Below, one piece after another: positions 13,601 to 26,161 of a DNA stretch of 64,000 nt (positions are counted from its first letter, which is position 1; each line of letters opens with the position of its first letter). The stretch spans positions 13,431,328-13,495,327 of the forward strand of contig NC_039480.1 of NCBI RefSeq assembly GCF_003590095.1, read 5' to 3'. Made by a program: the position numbers and the translations under genes. The notes under the pieces were generated by a model that saw only the letters and a list, made by a program, of their open reading frames with translations, was not told the DNA's origin and did no database searches. The stretch is from Trichoplusia ni (Eukaryota; Arthropoda; Insecta; Lepidoptera; Noctuidae).

Positions 13601-13912
13601 ACTAGCTGTTGCCCGCGACTTCGTCCGTGTGGTTAGAAGATATAAGTTATAATTTATACCTGCCTTCTACCTATCTTGTAGGATTCAGTCAGCGTTTGCA
13701 ATGTAAGCGCAAAAAAATGTGTTTTTTTACGACCTCACATTAGAAACCTCAAAAATTGTAGCCTATGTGTTATTCTGATGTATAAGCTATATTGTGGTAA
13801 AGTTTCATTCGAATCCATTCAGGAGTTTTTACGTGAAAGAGTAACAAACATCCATACATCCATACATCCATACTTACAAACTTTCGCCTTTATAATAGTA
13901 GTAGGACTATAC
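13601..13912 (+). mobile_element. Interspersed repeat F, copy 2
   Basis: Starts with the same CTAGCTGTTGCCCGCGACTT as the copy at 8703. It carries TTTCATTCGAATCCATTCAG and a CATCCATA tandem, and ends ACTTTCGCCTTTATAATAG, the usual 3' end of this family. Confidence 0.75.
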
Positions 13913-14190
13913 AAAATTAAATTTGATGGAGTTTATTGTACTGCTTTTAAACGAAGTTTTTTTTGCTGTGAATATTTTGTGTAAATTTACAAGTAGATAT
14001 TAAAATTTGTATATAAGGTGGGTTCATAATTGTTGAAGAACGGTTTACTCACGCACATTTACCGGGATCGCCAGACTAGTTTCAGATCCAAACCGAATCT
14101 TTAATCATGAGCCTAAACCAAAACTTTGTACCGTACAGTACTTAAATAGATTCTACGCTTACATGTATTTTGAATTGCAAAAAGTAATAT

Positions 14191-14579
14191 TATACACGGT
14201 GATTTTTAAGTCGTCTTACAGAAGCAGCCCAGTTCATGTATCCGACGTAAAATATCCCTAGGCGCGATTTTTTTTTTTAATCATCATCTAAGATAATAAG
14301 TACGAAGAAAATTAAACAAGAGAAATCTGAATATACTCTTAAAAATGATAAAATTGCCGCCGCCCGCGCCCCTCACCATTGTTATAAGGCTCGGACCGCA
14401 CTCGCAATAGAGCTGTGTTTCTAAAAAACTACGAATTGCATCATAATATTGAATAAAAATTGCATTTAATTTGTTTTCAAATCTCATAAATACCTATTTT
14501 TTTATCATGAACGTGTTTTAGTCATTGGGTACATGAACTGGGCTGCTTTTGTAAGACGACTAAAAAATCACGGTGTATA
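14191..14579. mobile_element. 389-bp non-autonomous TIR element (MITE)
   Basis: The 50-bp ends 14191-14240 and 14530-14579 are inverted repeats with 47 of 50 positions matching. They begin TATACAC(G/C)GTGATTTTT and go on AGTCGTCTTACA then GCAGCCCAGTTCATGTA. The interior codes for nothing recognisable. TATA at each edge may be a target-site duplication or part of the TIR. The superfamily is undetermined. Confidence 0.85.
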
Positions 14580-15033
14580 TGTCAAAAATTACACAACGTA
14601 TTTCCTTATCGCACATTATTGTATCCTGGCTTTTATGAAATAAACCTATCTATACACCTGTACAAACCACTCAACAATAGCGTCAATCAAATTAAAATAA
14701 ATTGACTTCTAGAAGATAAGACTCCTTTAATACCTACTTTTCTAGCTCCAACAATGATTGCAATTGTGTGAATAACATTCATCGTATTTTACATATTACA
14801 CGTGTACTATATTTATAGTAACGAGCACGTGGTATTACTTATACAATTTAACATAATTATTAAAATAATAAAACCTTTCGTTTTTCAAAACGTATGATAA
14901 GAATAGTCATATCAAAAACGCTTCGACCCATTGGGAAAACAATTTTCTTTTAAAACCTATTTCTTGCTTTAGGTTAGGTTACTAAAGTCATGATGATGAT
15001 GTATTTTTATCAAACAATTGCTAAAAGATTTCA

Positions 15034-15151
15034 TTTTATTACCTAGTAGGATCAACTCTACAGTCGCTCTACCAAGCCTTGTAAAGATAAGTAAAGTACG
15101 AATAAACAATGCTACTCTATAAAAACGTAATTGACACTGAACTGATTTTTT
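15034..15151 (+). repeat. Interspersed repeat G, copy 1
   Basis: 118 bp matching the reverse complement of 26162-26266. The last 76 bp (15076-15151) differ at only one position. The other part has an 11-13 bp indel. Not identified. Confidence 0.85.
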
Positions 15152-16012
15152 GCTTCATTGGTTTTGTCGCTGTCATGTAATAATCCCTCTCTTTCTCTTT
15201 TTTGAGGTCCTGACTTACAACAACTATTCGTAAAAATCGTTAAAATAAGTACGATTAGGGCGCTAAACAATAACTCTTCTCGATAGTGTTTTGTTTATTT
15301 GTTGCCAAAACGTCTCGCAATCTTTCCGATTGAATCGTTTGACTTAAATACGCATAATTTGATTTGAAGTTAACACGTTGATAGTTTTCATTATTTGATT
15401 TGCCAAAATGTAGTAAAGTACAACTTATATCTATGTATTTGAGTAAATTAGTTGGATTTTCTTTGGCCTTCATGTTCCACCACTAAAGATAGAGTATCAC
15501 AAACTGGGCTAAGACTGCCATTTGTCAGAATGACGAACCCTGTTTTAGTGAAATTAACTGAACCGTGCCTAATATGTTTGGTGGTACTTTTGGGGTAATC
15601 AGTAATCTATACTGCTGTAAATAAAGTATCTTTCTTTCAGGGAAATAATTAGTAGTTCCACACTTTACCACTTTATAATATTACAATCAAAGGAAAGGTC
15701 ATGTACGAATTGTACGAATCAGATAATTTTTAGGCAGATGAAAAGAAAAACTATTTAATAACATTATGTCTAAAGAGTTGTTGTTCTGATAAATCAAACT
15801 TGCTACAATATTAGCCAGACAGCCTCGACCGAAATAGAACTAATTAATTTGAGCATTTGATTCTCCATTAAATTAGTAATTAATAACTATCCATAAATGT
15901 TGATTTGATATATCTTCAAGAGTTAACTGTTAAATCGTAAACAATCTATTAATAATTGATCTCATAATAAATAATTTGGGATTTTCTGGCTTGATAGGTA
16001 AACTATTGACTT

Positions 16013-16096
16013 TCATCATCATCATCATTCATCCACTGTTGGACATAGGCCTCCCCAATTACACGCCATCGAAATCTATCTTCGGCTGCGTAATTA
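16013..16096 (-). mobile_element. RTE-like LINE ORF C-terminus and (GAT)n tail
   Basis: The minus strand reads AAEDRFRWRVIGEAYVQQWM in one frame, then (GAT)n. This is the conserved end of a lepidopteran RTE-like LINE ORF, 5'-truncated. Confidence 0.75.
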
Positions 16097-16702
16097 CCTC
16101 AGGATTTGCTAAGTTGTGAAATGTTCATAATCTTCTGGCTATGCATGTTCCTACTTAGGTATTAAAAAGAAGTGCATGATGAAGTCTTTCATAATAAAAA
16201 CTCTTTAGTTTTTCGTCAACATTTTTTTTCGGTTCTCTTTAAAAAAAAATACCTGTCAATTTAAAGTATTGGCCTTTCAAAGAGCATTTCAGAAGTCTCT
16301 AGAAGGCATAGTTTAATAGAATTCTATATTCCCATTTAAATCGCAAAACAAACATTTACAGCTAAGATACTAAATTGTACTATAAACATTGCTCGGGTAC
16401 TTGACATTAATCTGTGTACTCGGTTTCCACTTTGATTAACGCTACTGATTAGCGAAAATGAACACATTGCGTATACAAATAAAGTCAATAATGGATTACG
16501 CACGTTAGGGTTGAAACTTGAAAAATATTTGAACGTTCAACCTAACATCCGTTTCAGTGTTAGCTTAGCTATTTAGCTATTTTAATCAAATTTAAACGAT
16601 TCAGTTCACGATCTAGGTGACAAATGTAAAACTTCTGTAAAGTATACATCTTTGACAAATAAATTACTGGAAAATTGGTGACTGCTTAAAAGTGTTTAAT
16701 TT

Positions 16703-16742
16703 TTGGACTGTCAATATATGCATTGGACTGTCAATATATGCA
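16703..16742 (+). repeat. Perfect tandem duplication, 20 bp x 2
   Basis: The unit TTGGACTGTCAATATATGCA is repeated exactly twice with no spacer. Confidence 0.97.
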
Positions 16743-17939
16743 TGAAGTAAAACTGTGAAAAGAAACAAACTAAATATTATTTACAGACGAATGAAACTTA
16801 ACACAACATTTTAAAACTTTAATTTTATTATTTTGGGGCATAAAATCAGTCCAAACATCTTATGCTATATTATATCTATACAGGATAAAGTACACATTTT
16901 CCATATGAAGTCGATTACCGATTTTTTGAAGGAGCTTTTCTTGATTTTAATCCTATGCATGTTTACTAAACAAACTTCAAATTACACTGTTTAGTTCTCT
17001 ACGCCAAATCACTCTATAGACGTGTAGGTACGTTTGTTCCGTATTTTCATTTAAGACCGTTGATCTCGGCTTACACAAGTCACAGTTGAAGGCAAGATAA
17101 CCCTTTCAGCCCTTTCAATCTAATCCCAGTATAGGCTTAACAACTCAAGTTCGAATTAAAACTGACAGGTTAGATCCTTGTCTAATTTTGAGACTCAGGC
17201 CTCTTCTACGTAAATAATGAAACATCTACCTAATTATTATGCCGCAGTGTCTACTGTGAAACTAAGTGATATTATAAGTTTGAATGGAAGTCAGATAAAA
17301 AAAATATTTTGCCCAATATAAAATATATTTTTTTTAAGTACTAATTTAACAAAATGGATCCTTATTCGAATACCAAGGCATACTAAAAAAAGAAACACGG
17401 TAATAAACGTATAATTTTCGAAACATTTAAAATGAACCTCATTGACGTATAAACGAAATAATTTACGTTAAGAAAGCATTAAGACTATAAAGAACTCAAA
17501 CACTCTATCGCTATCTAAAGTAGTTTTAATCTCAACATAATATCTCCAAGTAAATAGAACAAGGATGGCAAAGATTGACATTATAAAATGTTAAACTGTC
17601 CATAATATAAATATATTTTTCACATTCAGGTATTGTACAGACAACAGACACATATAATGTAACTGAGCAAATAATGAATAAGGATTATTTTCATAAGCAA
17701 AGAGGTTATGATTAGTTACCAGATTTACACTATAACACACCCCAAACCTGTATTTTCAAATCGCAAATCTTAGATCGATTTTTTTTAATAAACAAACGTT
17801 TCCAAAAATAGGTATTGAATTAAAGTATCTCTAATATAAGGTTCTCGTAAGGCTCTTAATACTAAGGTAAATGATATACAAACATATTTTCCATCTCTGC
17901 GTTGCTCTTTTTTAAACCGACCCAAGTAATAAGGTATTT

Positions 17940-18092
17940 AATCCTTTATGTCGCGGGGGTAGCAAATATACACAGAGACAAAGTAATCGCGGATGAAACC
18001 AACGCTTGTCCAACGTGGGAATCGAACCAGCGACATGTCGCTCCCAGTGGGTTAGTGGTGAACTCAACCGCTTAGCTATCCATGCAGTCAGA
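17940..18092 (-). mobile_element. tRNA-headed SINE family 1, minus copy with intact boxes
   Basis: Minus strand: GACTGCATGGATAGCTAAGC (A box TAGCTAAGCGG), then CTGGTTCGATTCCCACGTTG (B box GGTTCGATTCC), the body, and a CCCCGCGACATAAAGGATT end. Confidence 0.8.
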
Positions 18093-19664
18093 TAATTATA
18101 CTCTTGAAAGTGAAAGAAATAACATGACAGCTATAGTTGAACCTATGCAACGCGTCGTATACATACGGATGTTAAAATATCTAAAAATTAAGATGTGAAC
18201 ATTATTTTTGGTAATTAATATGTCCCATGAGCAACTGTAACTGAATTATACAATTTACTAGTTGCTTTCTTATGCGAATATAAATTAACAATTAACGTTA
18301 AGCATTTAAAGGCTATGAATTATTTATTAAAACTATTTGAAGCAAGTTACTTTTTCCTAATTTGTGTTGTTTTAATTTCGCTTATTTATTAAATTTATTT
18401 GCATCGCCCGCTTAGGTGTTTTCTATCGTAATATTTTTTTTTATGCGTTATGTTTCTTCCCTCTTAACTGTTTATATTGAAATGTAATTTTGTTTAATTT
18501 AATATGTTTTAGTAATTTATAGGTGCATAAATAACATTTCAATTATAAATGTATATTTTTTGGTATCATAAACCAACTGGTTTAAACCAACTAGAGTGTG
18601 AGCCGGTTGCAAACAAAATTTACTTAAAATAGGTGACTTATGTCGCCTTGTGTATGAAGGGTCTTAGGTACACAAGGGCTCGTTCTGTAAAAAAGAATAT
18701 TACCTATAAATATCCAATAATGAATTTCCGACTTGGTTATTAATAGTTTATAATTATGTGTTATTTATACTAACAATATCATTAACGAGGCACTCGGCAA
18801 GGTCGCATTTGTTTTCATTCGCAATAACACCTTTCTTCACATTCCTATGTTGCACTAACCTTAAAGAATACTTAATTCAAACTGAAAACAATAAAAGATA
18901 ATATCAAAATAATATTGTGTTTAGCCGTTTTTATGTTTATAATGCAAATAAATAGTAAGGCAAACTTTGATAATGTTCGGTTTAGAGATAGTTGATACAG
19001 TGACTATATTGGCAAGAAACAGTTTATCTTAAAAGATGTGGGAAAACCCACGATGTACATATAACTTGATAATAATAAAATTAAAATCACAAAAGCAGAC
19101 GACGAAAAATAAATCGTTAGACTCAAAATAACATTTCTAAGGCTGATAGAGAAAAAACGTACAAAAAATGCTTTCATTATCAAATTTAATTAACTCTTTT
19201 TTTCCAAGCTATAATGGGCGGTTTTCAGTCTTGCCGCATTCAACAGAATATCAAATTTTACAAGGTTTTTTTAAGAGGAGAAACCATCTTTTACCTCACA
19301 CCCACTTCACTGGTTACCTCATTAATTAAATTAATTAAGCACTGTTAAAACGTGAACAGTTTTACAACGTCACGTATACTGAAAACAATAAAACCTTTTT
19401 GTTTGTATTGGTCGACCTTAATTTTGAAATAACATATTATGTACATTCAAATTATTGGTAGTGTCATTCGGAATGTATTACTTCGGTAAATACAATTTGG
19501 TATCAATAAAATGAATTTAAAGTAAAATACTTAATTTTTGATTAAATAATATTCAAAAACTTTTATGAACGCCATCTAGTCTCAAACTAAGCAACGCTTT
19601 AATGATAAGTAGGAACTCAATAACTGATAAGCATAGTTATATGTTTTTAATACATAAATCTACA

Positions 19665-19765
19665 GGCTCAGGATCAGGATCTTACAAATATTTGTCCGGG
19701 GTGGGAATCAAACCCGACGATCTCCGGCATAGCAAGCACTAGAGCAAGAGGCAATTCGAGTCATA
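19665..19765 (-). mobile_element. tRNA-headed SINE family 2, copy
   Basis: Minus strand: GCTTGCTATGCCGGAGATCG, then GGGTTTGATTCCCACC (B box), then GGACAAATATTTGTAAGATC. Same body as 160-250. Confidence 0.65.
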
Positions 19766-20126
19766 TGAGGTGCATTATCATAATCTTTCAACAATGAAAT
19801 GTAAAAGGACTTTATTACGGTTCATTTAGAAAAAATCGAAATGGTACCATTGAAATATGTAATGAGTAATTAAGTAACTTTTTCATCGTAGTGTAGCATT
19901 TTGTTTATCCTTTATATATTGCAACTGTACTAATTAAATTATACTTTAATCATTGAAGTTAATAGAAAGAAGACTAAATTAAGTGTGACTGTATTTTTCT
20001 AGAAATCACACCTAAAATACTCGACAATTAAAATAATATTTACTTATTATATTCCAAATTAAATATCACACATTATCATTTTTTAAATACACCTTTTAAT
20101 ACATAACAGAATAAAAAAAAACTTAC

Positions 20127-20360
20127 GGTGATTAGATCAACAATCCAGTAACTCGAAATTCTTTTGTTTATTTTGTTTCCCATTCAACCTTTCTATTTAT
20201 GTTTATATATTTTCACGTAAACGTAAACTTGGCGAGCAAGTGACAAGTAAGCGGCTGTGCGGCGATCACTCGACTAGCGAGAGTTTCTGCGCGTACGCAG
20301 CCTCAGAGCGCCGCGTCATAGATCATGACGTGTGTACAGACATTCACTTGCACTTTTGTT
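20127..20360 (-). promoter_or_regulatory. GC-rich block with minus-strand splice donor: candidate first exon/promoter
   Basis: 20230-20340 is a local island of GC and CpG in an AT-rich tract. On the minus strand it runs on into 5'UTR-like sequence and ends in ATCACC|GTAAGT at 20127/20126, a consensus donor. It contains a CRE-like TGACG near 20326. No long open frame crosses it, so a non-coding first exon is the likeliest reading. Its gene would then continue leftward, with coding exons outside the window. No matching downstream exon was found in 1-20 kb. Confidence 0.35.
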
Positions 20361-21309
20361 TGACAGTGATTAAACAAAAACAAACGGTTAGGACTACGGA
20401 GAGTGTGTATGCTTAATGCATAATTAAGAATTATGGTTGAAAAATTTATGCACTTTTTTTATTTATTTTTTTGTTTTTTTGGCAAAGGAATTGAAACCAA
20501 ACTCCTTTTTAACATGAGTCGAAGTTTTAAATTACTTTACTCACTTATTTTATATTTCAAAATTTTCTAGTTTATTGGACCCCTCATTTTAAGTAGAAGA
20601 TATTTTTTTTTCAACTAAATGTATTCTGTTCAGGTACTTTTTACATTAAAATAATAAATTTTAAGTAACACTTATAACTTCCCTAACATAAATCTGTATC
20701 TGTATATAATTGCGATAAAGAAATTGTGTTACCTACCTACTGTTGGTGAATTTTTGCACATGTAAAACTCATACGCTGTCATCCTTTTCAGAATAATCCG
20801 ATTGAGTACGATGTTTTCCGAGCTACATACAACTTCAAGTTCCATATGCACTACAGAGTATGCGACAGAAATACAAACACTCAAACCTCAATCTGCCGTG
20901 AGGTAAATAAAGCCATCATCAAATTAGGTCAGCTGTTCCCAATACTACTTCGTCAGTACGATCACCAATCAGTCTGTCAATCGCGGTAATTACAGCAATT
21001 TCCTCCCACAGATGCGATGCTTGCATCCGACGACCAACGTTCTATCTCGATAGCATTCGATTTGAATTTACGCTAGTAAACTGAACGTCGATCAGCTGAT
21101 TTAGGTTTCATTGTCAGTGCATGGCTTTTTGTGTCAGTGATTGTGAATTGTAACTCGTAATTGAAAAATTGAAAACTCGTAATTTATTTATTTTATAACT
21201 CGTTGTTACTTGTATTGTTTCATAATGATGATCTGTTTTTTTTTTCTGAATATAAAAGAAAGAATTCGTGTGTTCTTTTTTGATTATTTAGTACGTATGT
21301 ACTATAACC

Positions 21310-21650
21310 GCGTAAGTGATTCGATCACAGGTTAAGCTATGCTTGACGCGGTTGGTCCGTAGATGGGTGACCATCTTTGTCATAACGAGTTCCTCCGGGT
21401 TTCGGAAGGCACGTTAAATTGTGAGTCCCGGCTGTTATTCCTACATCTTTGACAGTCGTTACAGGTAGTCAGAAGCTTGAAAAAGTCTGACAGCCAGTCT
21501 AACCAAAGGGTATCGTGTTGCCCAGGTAACTGGGTTGAGGAGGTCAGATAGGCAGTCGCTCTTTGTAAAAACACTGGTACTTAGCTGAAACCGGTTGGAC
21601 TGGTAGCCGACCCCAACATAGTTGAGAAAAGGCTAGGCCAATGATGATTA
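21310..21650 (+). mobile_element. 5S-rRNA-headed SINE, full-length copy
   Basis: The head reads CGATCACAGGTTAAGC, CTTGACGCGGTTGGT and AGATGGGTGACCATC, closely following the internal promoter half of insect 5S rRNA (box A, intermediate element, box C). The body carries GTCATAACGAGTTCCTCCG, GTGAGTCCCGGCTGTTATTC and CCAGGTAACTGGGTTGAGGA. The end is GTTGAGAAAAGGCTAGGCC and an ATGATG tail. This is the most complete of five copies. Confidence 0.85.
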
Positions 21651-22714
21651 TCATAATTACAACCACTAATAATTATTTATTTTGACCAAAAGATGTGATA
21701 ACTTTTTTACTAATTAAAATAACTTACCCATGACCATAACATAATAATTATGTAAAAACGATACTTAGCGAAAATATGACTTGATTATATTTTCGTTCCT
21801 ACATCCCACTTGATAATTACAAAGCCAGCGTTACAGCTAAGTGCTACATTGCGCTAAGCGCCTACTATGCCACGTTCTGGTAAATGTTGCCTACTCGTCG
21901 TATCTGCGACTTAATCTTTGCCGTATAAAATGTCATCGTTACAACTATAATTACTGGTGCACGAGCTCTTGCATTTTAATACGGTCGCAATAAGATAGGT
22001 CTCGAGTATTTTACTTTGTCAATACTTTCAATAATGAACTTCCTTATGTTACACGGTAATTGATAGTTTATTTCTACTAAGATATTATTGTTTAACCATT
22101 TTTTTATTTGTGTCTGTTTAGTAGCAATTACCAATAACAAAAAAAAATGTTTCGCTTCACAAATGCTAGTTAATAAGTAAAAAAAATACTTAAATAATAA
22201 ATTTATTTTTTTGTTGTTCGATTAGAAAATCGTGGAAGGATTTCACGTTTTTTTGTAGTAAAGCTTTAGCCAGTTGGGGAACACAGAAAGCCAATTTTTA
22301 TAAAAAGTGTGTTTTTTCTTTTATTATGTTTTCTTGATCCGAGTAATTAAAAATTAAGTTTAATTATTACATACTTGATGAAAAGGCTTAGGCTTCATTA
22401 TAAGTTAAATTATAACTATTTAAACTCTACCATCTATTAAATACGAATATACTGTAAAAATATAAATACCTTTTTCAAAATTCTTCTTATTCTATTACAA
22501 AGTATCGTAAAGGAAACCAATCTTGATATTGGTGCGGAAACGTGTGCTATCGAAGTGGGTTTAAAATATTGCTATTTGTGAGAGTACGTGAGTGTCGACT
22601 CGATATGACTTCGATACCCTGAGGGTTTCAGACATTATATTGAAATTTGAACGAAGTACTACACTATGCTACCTTATGCGATAAAGAGAATTGGATATTT
22701 TCTAGAAAGATTTT

Positions 22715-22810
22715 TTAGTTTTTCGTGTTCCGTAGCGAAGGGGTACAAAGGAACCTTATTATGGAGGCACCGCTGTCTGTAGTAACGTCTATCACCAGGC
22801 TAAAACCAGG
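22715..22810 (+). repeat. Interspersed repeat E, copy
   Basis: TTTTCGTGTTCCGTAGCGAA then AAAGGAACCTTATTATGGAG and CGCTGTCTGTAGTAACG, the family's usual order. Diverged. Confidence 0.5.
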
Positions 22811-23042
22811 CACCAGTTTATTTTTTTACCGATGATTTATTTTGTTGAGAATATTAAAAAAATAAAAATAAGCAATCATTATTAATTTTAATAATGTAAT
22901 AATTTTTATTTTTTGTCACGATCATAAATTTGTAGATTCCTCCACTACTTTATTACTGATATTTTAAACATTTTACAAAGTTCTATAACATGAGTTGGGA
23001 TGAATTTGGAGTTAAAAACAAAATATATGCAACAGCAAAATG

Positions 23043-23125
23043 AAAAACTCAGGCAGAAGTCGAACCTTACTAGCACGGCTTTACGAACTAGCTTCACCAG
23101 CTAAGCTGCCTGCTTCAACTCTACT
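23043..23125 (-). mobile_element. tRNA-headed SINE family 3, fragment
   Basis: The minus strand shows CAGCTTAGCTGGTGAAGC (A-box-like) and AAGGTTCGACTTCTGCC (B box), then TGAGTTTTTCATTTTG. Only the head is present. Confidence 0.5.
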
Positions 23126-23166
23126 ACACCACATGCTCAAGTGCTAGTCACCGCTCTAAGTGTGTA

Positions 23167-23476
23167 AGGGTCAATACACACAGCGGTTGGCAAGGTCTTT
23201 ATGATAACTATTATAATCCTGAATAAATTTTCAGCAGTAGCTAATCAATCATATACATTTAACAGCCTCACAACTTTGTACTACTAGTGAAGTTGATCGC
23301 ACGCGTGTTGTCTGAGCTACCACGCGAAGAACCACTGCGGCGTCTCGTTGCCGTTTTTAGAGGGATCGTGCAATCCTCACGGCTACATGATACTCGAGGC
23401 ACTGCACTGCGTCTTATGATCGAGTCATTTGTTTTTATGGCTGCTGCGCGCTACTCTATCAGTGTAGATGGACCCT
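23167..23476. mobile_element. GC-rich 310-bp element with short TIRs and TA flanks
   Basis: The ends are AGGGTCAATACACACAG and, inverted, AGGGTCCATCTACACTG (12 of 16 matching over the outer 16 positions). A TA lies immediately outside each end (23165-23166 and 23477-23478), as for Tc1/mariner-like insertions. The inside is noticeably richer in G and C than the flanks. An 83-codon plus-strand open frame (23287-23538) runs past the right end and has no recognisable domain. Confidence 0.45.
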
Positions 23477-23478
23477 TA

Positions 23479-25299
23479 GCAACAAGACGGGGAGGGCGCA
23501 AATCATTCGACATCGCAGATTGTCTTTTGTCTTTTTGACTAGCACTTGCGTGTATATTGTAAGTAGATAGAGATACGCTATATCGTCTTAATAAAAGTCA
23601 CACTTATTACCGCTGTCACAATCTATATAACCAATGGTATAGCTATATACGCTCTCAGATTTTTATGCCCGTACCTTACACAAGTTATATCCCCAAAATA
23701 ACTTATCATGATCATCACCCCGTTAACGTCTCTCCTGAAGCGGTAATCTCCAGAGTCTAGTATGCCCTTTTTAAACATCGTTGCCGATAGTTTTAAACAA
23801 GCGTGTAATGTCGGGCGATAAACGTAGGATATAATGTGTCAAAATATCTCTTAACAGAATACGGACGCTCGGGAATTTGTTCACGGATACCTTTCACAGC
23901 TATTCAAAATATTTTGCGTACTTTATCGCGGGGTTGAAAGTTTGTTTGACATATTTATTGTACCGTCCTTTTCAGCAATTTTGCCTACAATTTTCAACTC
24001 GCAAAATGTTCTGTATTATTTTAAGGAAAAGCTTGAAAGAACCCTGTGTTACATTTACATATTTTGTCTCAGTTTGATTTTGTGTATTTTTTTTTATCTA
24101 ATATGTGTTTTAAGCGCTGAAGATTTTAAGGGTTATTAATTATTCAACATTGGCATAAGATTTAAAATTCTTGCTATTTCTATAAATTAATTACCATTGC
24201 ATTTCGTTAAAAAAGGTCTGACTTTCTTTTTACCAGTAGATATAATTTGCAGAAAGCACTATTAAATTTTAACGGATGTTTAAATTGCTATGGTGAAGAG
24301 ACTTTTAACAAGCTTTTTTCGCAAGCATTTATTTTGGTTTAGAAATTGACAATTATGACTCTAACAGTTTCTATGTATTTTTTTTTTCAGATATAACGGT
24401 ACAATTACCGATGTTTTCCAACCTATCGCAATGTATATTAAGTATTATTGTTATCAGTCCTGCACCTATGTGGTGTGCAATAAAGAAACTTATATTTTTC
24501 TATTCTAGCTGGATTTGTCAACAATTTCACTTTAGCTGTAGTAAACAAAAAAAAAAGTATTAGAAAAAATACCCAACAAATATTTTAAAACTACTGAAAA
24601 TTGAACTATTACAGTACACGAGATACCCGACTGTGGTGACTAACGACCGTAAGATTGAATAGACGAACATTATAGCAAAGTCTTAGGTATTAGGGTTACG
24701 GTTTTACCTTTTGAGTAAGAAACCCTAATAAAATCATTTCAAAACCAACTTGGTGCTAGAAAAATGTTAGCGGTGGCGGTCACATGAAAACTCTGTACTA
24801 CTTTGCCAGCTATCGCACTAAATAGTTCGCGCACGTGCAAAGAGATGGCGCTGTTTTAAATCTGATAAGGCCAGGTTTAATAATGATTTGCATTTAACTT
24901 GACAACTTAATTATGATTCGATCTCATCTAACACTTGATTTAATTTAAGAAAAAGTTTACAATCTAAATTACAATAACTGCGGAATATCTTTACTGGATT
25001 TTTTCTCAATATTTTTTGTATTTTAATTAAAAGACTGATTTGACTATCTTCCTATTTCAATACAGCTAATGGCATAATATAATACGATTACACAGCGTCT
25101 AATGCTGTAGACTGCATTAGTTTAATTAGTAGTGACAAACAATATATATTATCGTCTAGTGTGGATGAACGTCTGTGCACTCTATTAGCTGTAACGAGTG
25201 TTGGGAATTGTGCTACCTATTCTAGGAATAAACAGTTACTAGTTGTCCTAGCAAACGTTGTTTTGCTATTAACAATAGATATAGGGAATAATAAATAGG
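23479..25299. other. Gene-free AT-rich tract
   Basis: I see no exon, repeat family or RNA in this stretch. Confidence 0.5.
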
Positions 25300-25435
25300 G
25301 CTACGAAAAATAGATGTTGTCCTATTCTCAGTCCCACTCAATATGCACACAAACTTTCATAAGTATTTTTCGAGCTATTTCGGCGGAGTTCGATTTAGTT
25401 AATAACACCGTGACACGACACGACACGAGATAGAA
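25300..25435 (+). repeat. Interspersed repeat F, internal fragment
   Basis: CTACGAAAAATAGATGTTGT and TCAGTCCCACTCAATATG match 54086-54228. It then ends with TTTCGGCGGAGTTCG and a run of ACACG units. Confidence 0.6.
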
Positions 25436-25749
25436 GAAGATTAAAAACAGAACTAAAATTGTCGGACTAGATAGATACAAAATAAAAGCACAAAGAGCCT
25501 AAATGATGAATCGTTTTCGATGTCTTGAAGAGGTTTTGAAGAATGGTGCTGGTATACGCGTCTAGCGTGCTGTCACGCTTCTACGGACACAAACAATGGA
25601 GGCGGTGGTATTCCCTCGAAGCGTTCCTCAATCAGGATATTTTGCTAATGAAACAAAAAACAACAAAAAAGTTATGAAAAAGTTTTCTTATCGAAGGGTC
25701 ATAACTGTTATGGTAGGCAGTTATTTAAACGACGCGCGACTTATGTATT

Positions 25750-25915
25750 TTAATCCCTGTGTCGAGAATGGTTTAATAAACATGCAATTCACATGCACAA
25801 AGCCACCTAGACTCAGGACAAGCTTTCGAGGATTATACAAATGAATGATTGTCCTACGCAGGGTCAAACCCGCGATACGTCGCACTCAGTGGGTTTTGCG
25901 TGGTGCCTAAGTCAA
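25750..25915 (-). mobile_element. tRNA-headed SINE family 1, minus copy
   Basis: On the minus strand CGCGGGTTTGACCCTGCGT (decayed B box) precedes the body (GTCCTGAGTCTAGGTGGCTT, CATGTGAATTGCATG). The 5' end is rearranged. Confidence 0.65.
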
Positions 25916-26161
25916 AGTTCTAAATTGAAGCTTCATTCTAAATAAATATTCTGTCGTCAGTACGTAACAATTATACCGAGAACAATTGTACCTGTAAACC
26001 TCCAATGGGCAACCAAATACATCAATCAACATCTTTGGCCTGGAAATACGTTACCACATACGCTGCCGCTGGATAGAGGCACACTTCCTTCTCCAAATCT
26101 GTATTTTCTGATTCTATCCACGTGCGTACCGCTTATCTGACGATACCATCATATCATTTCT

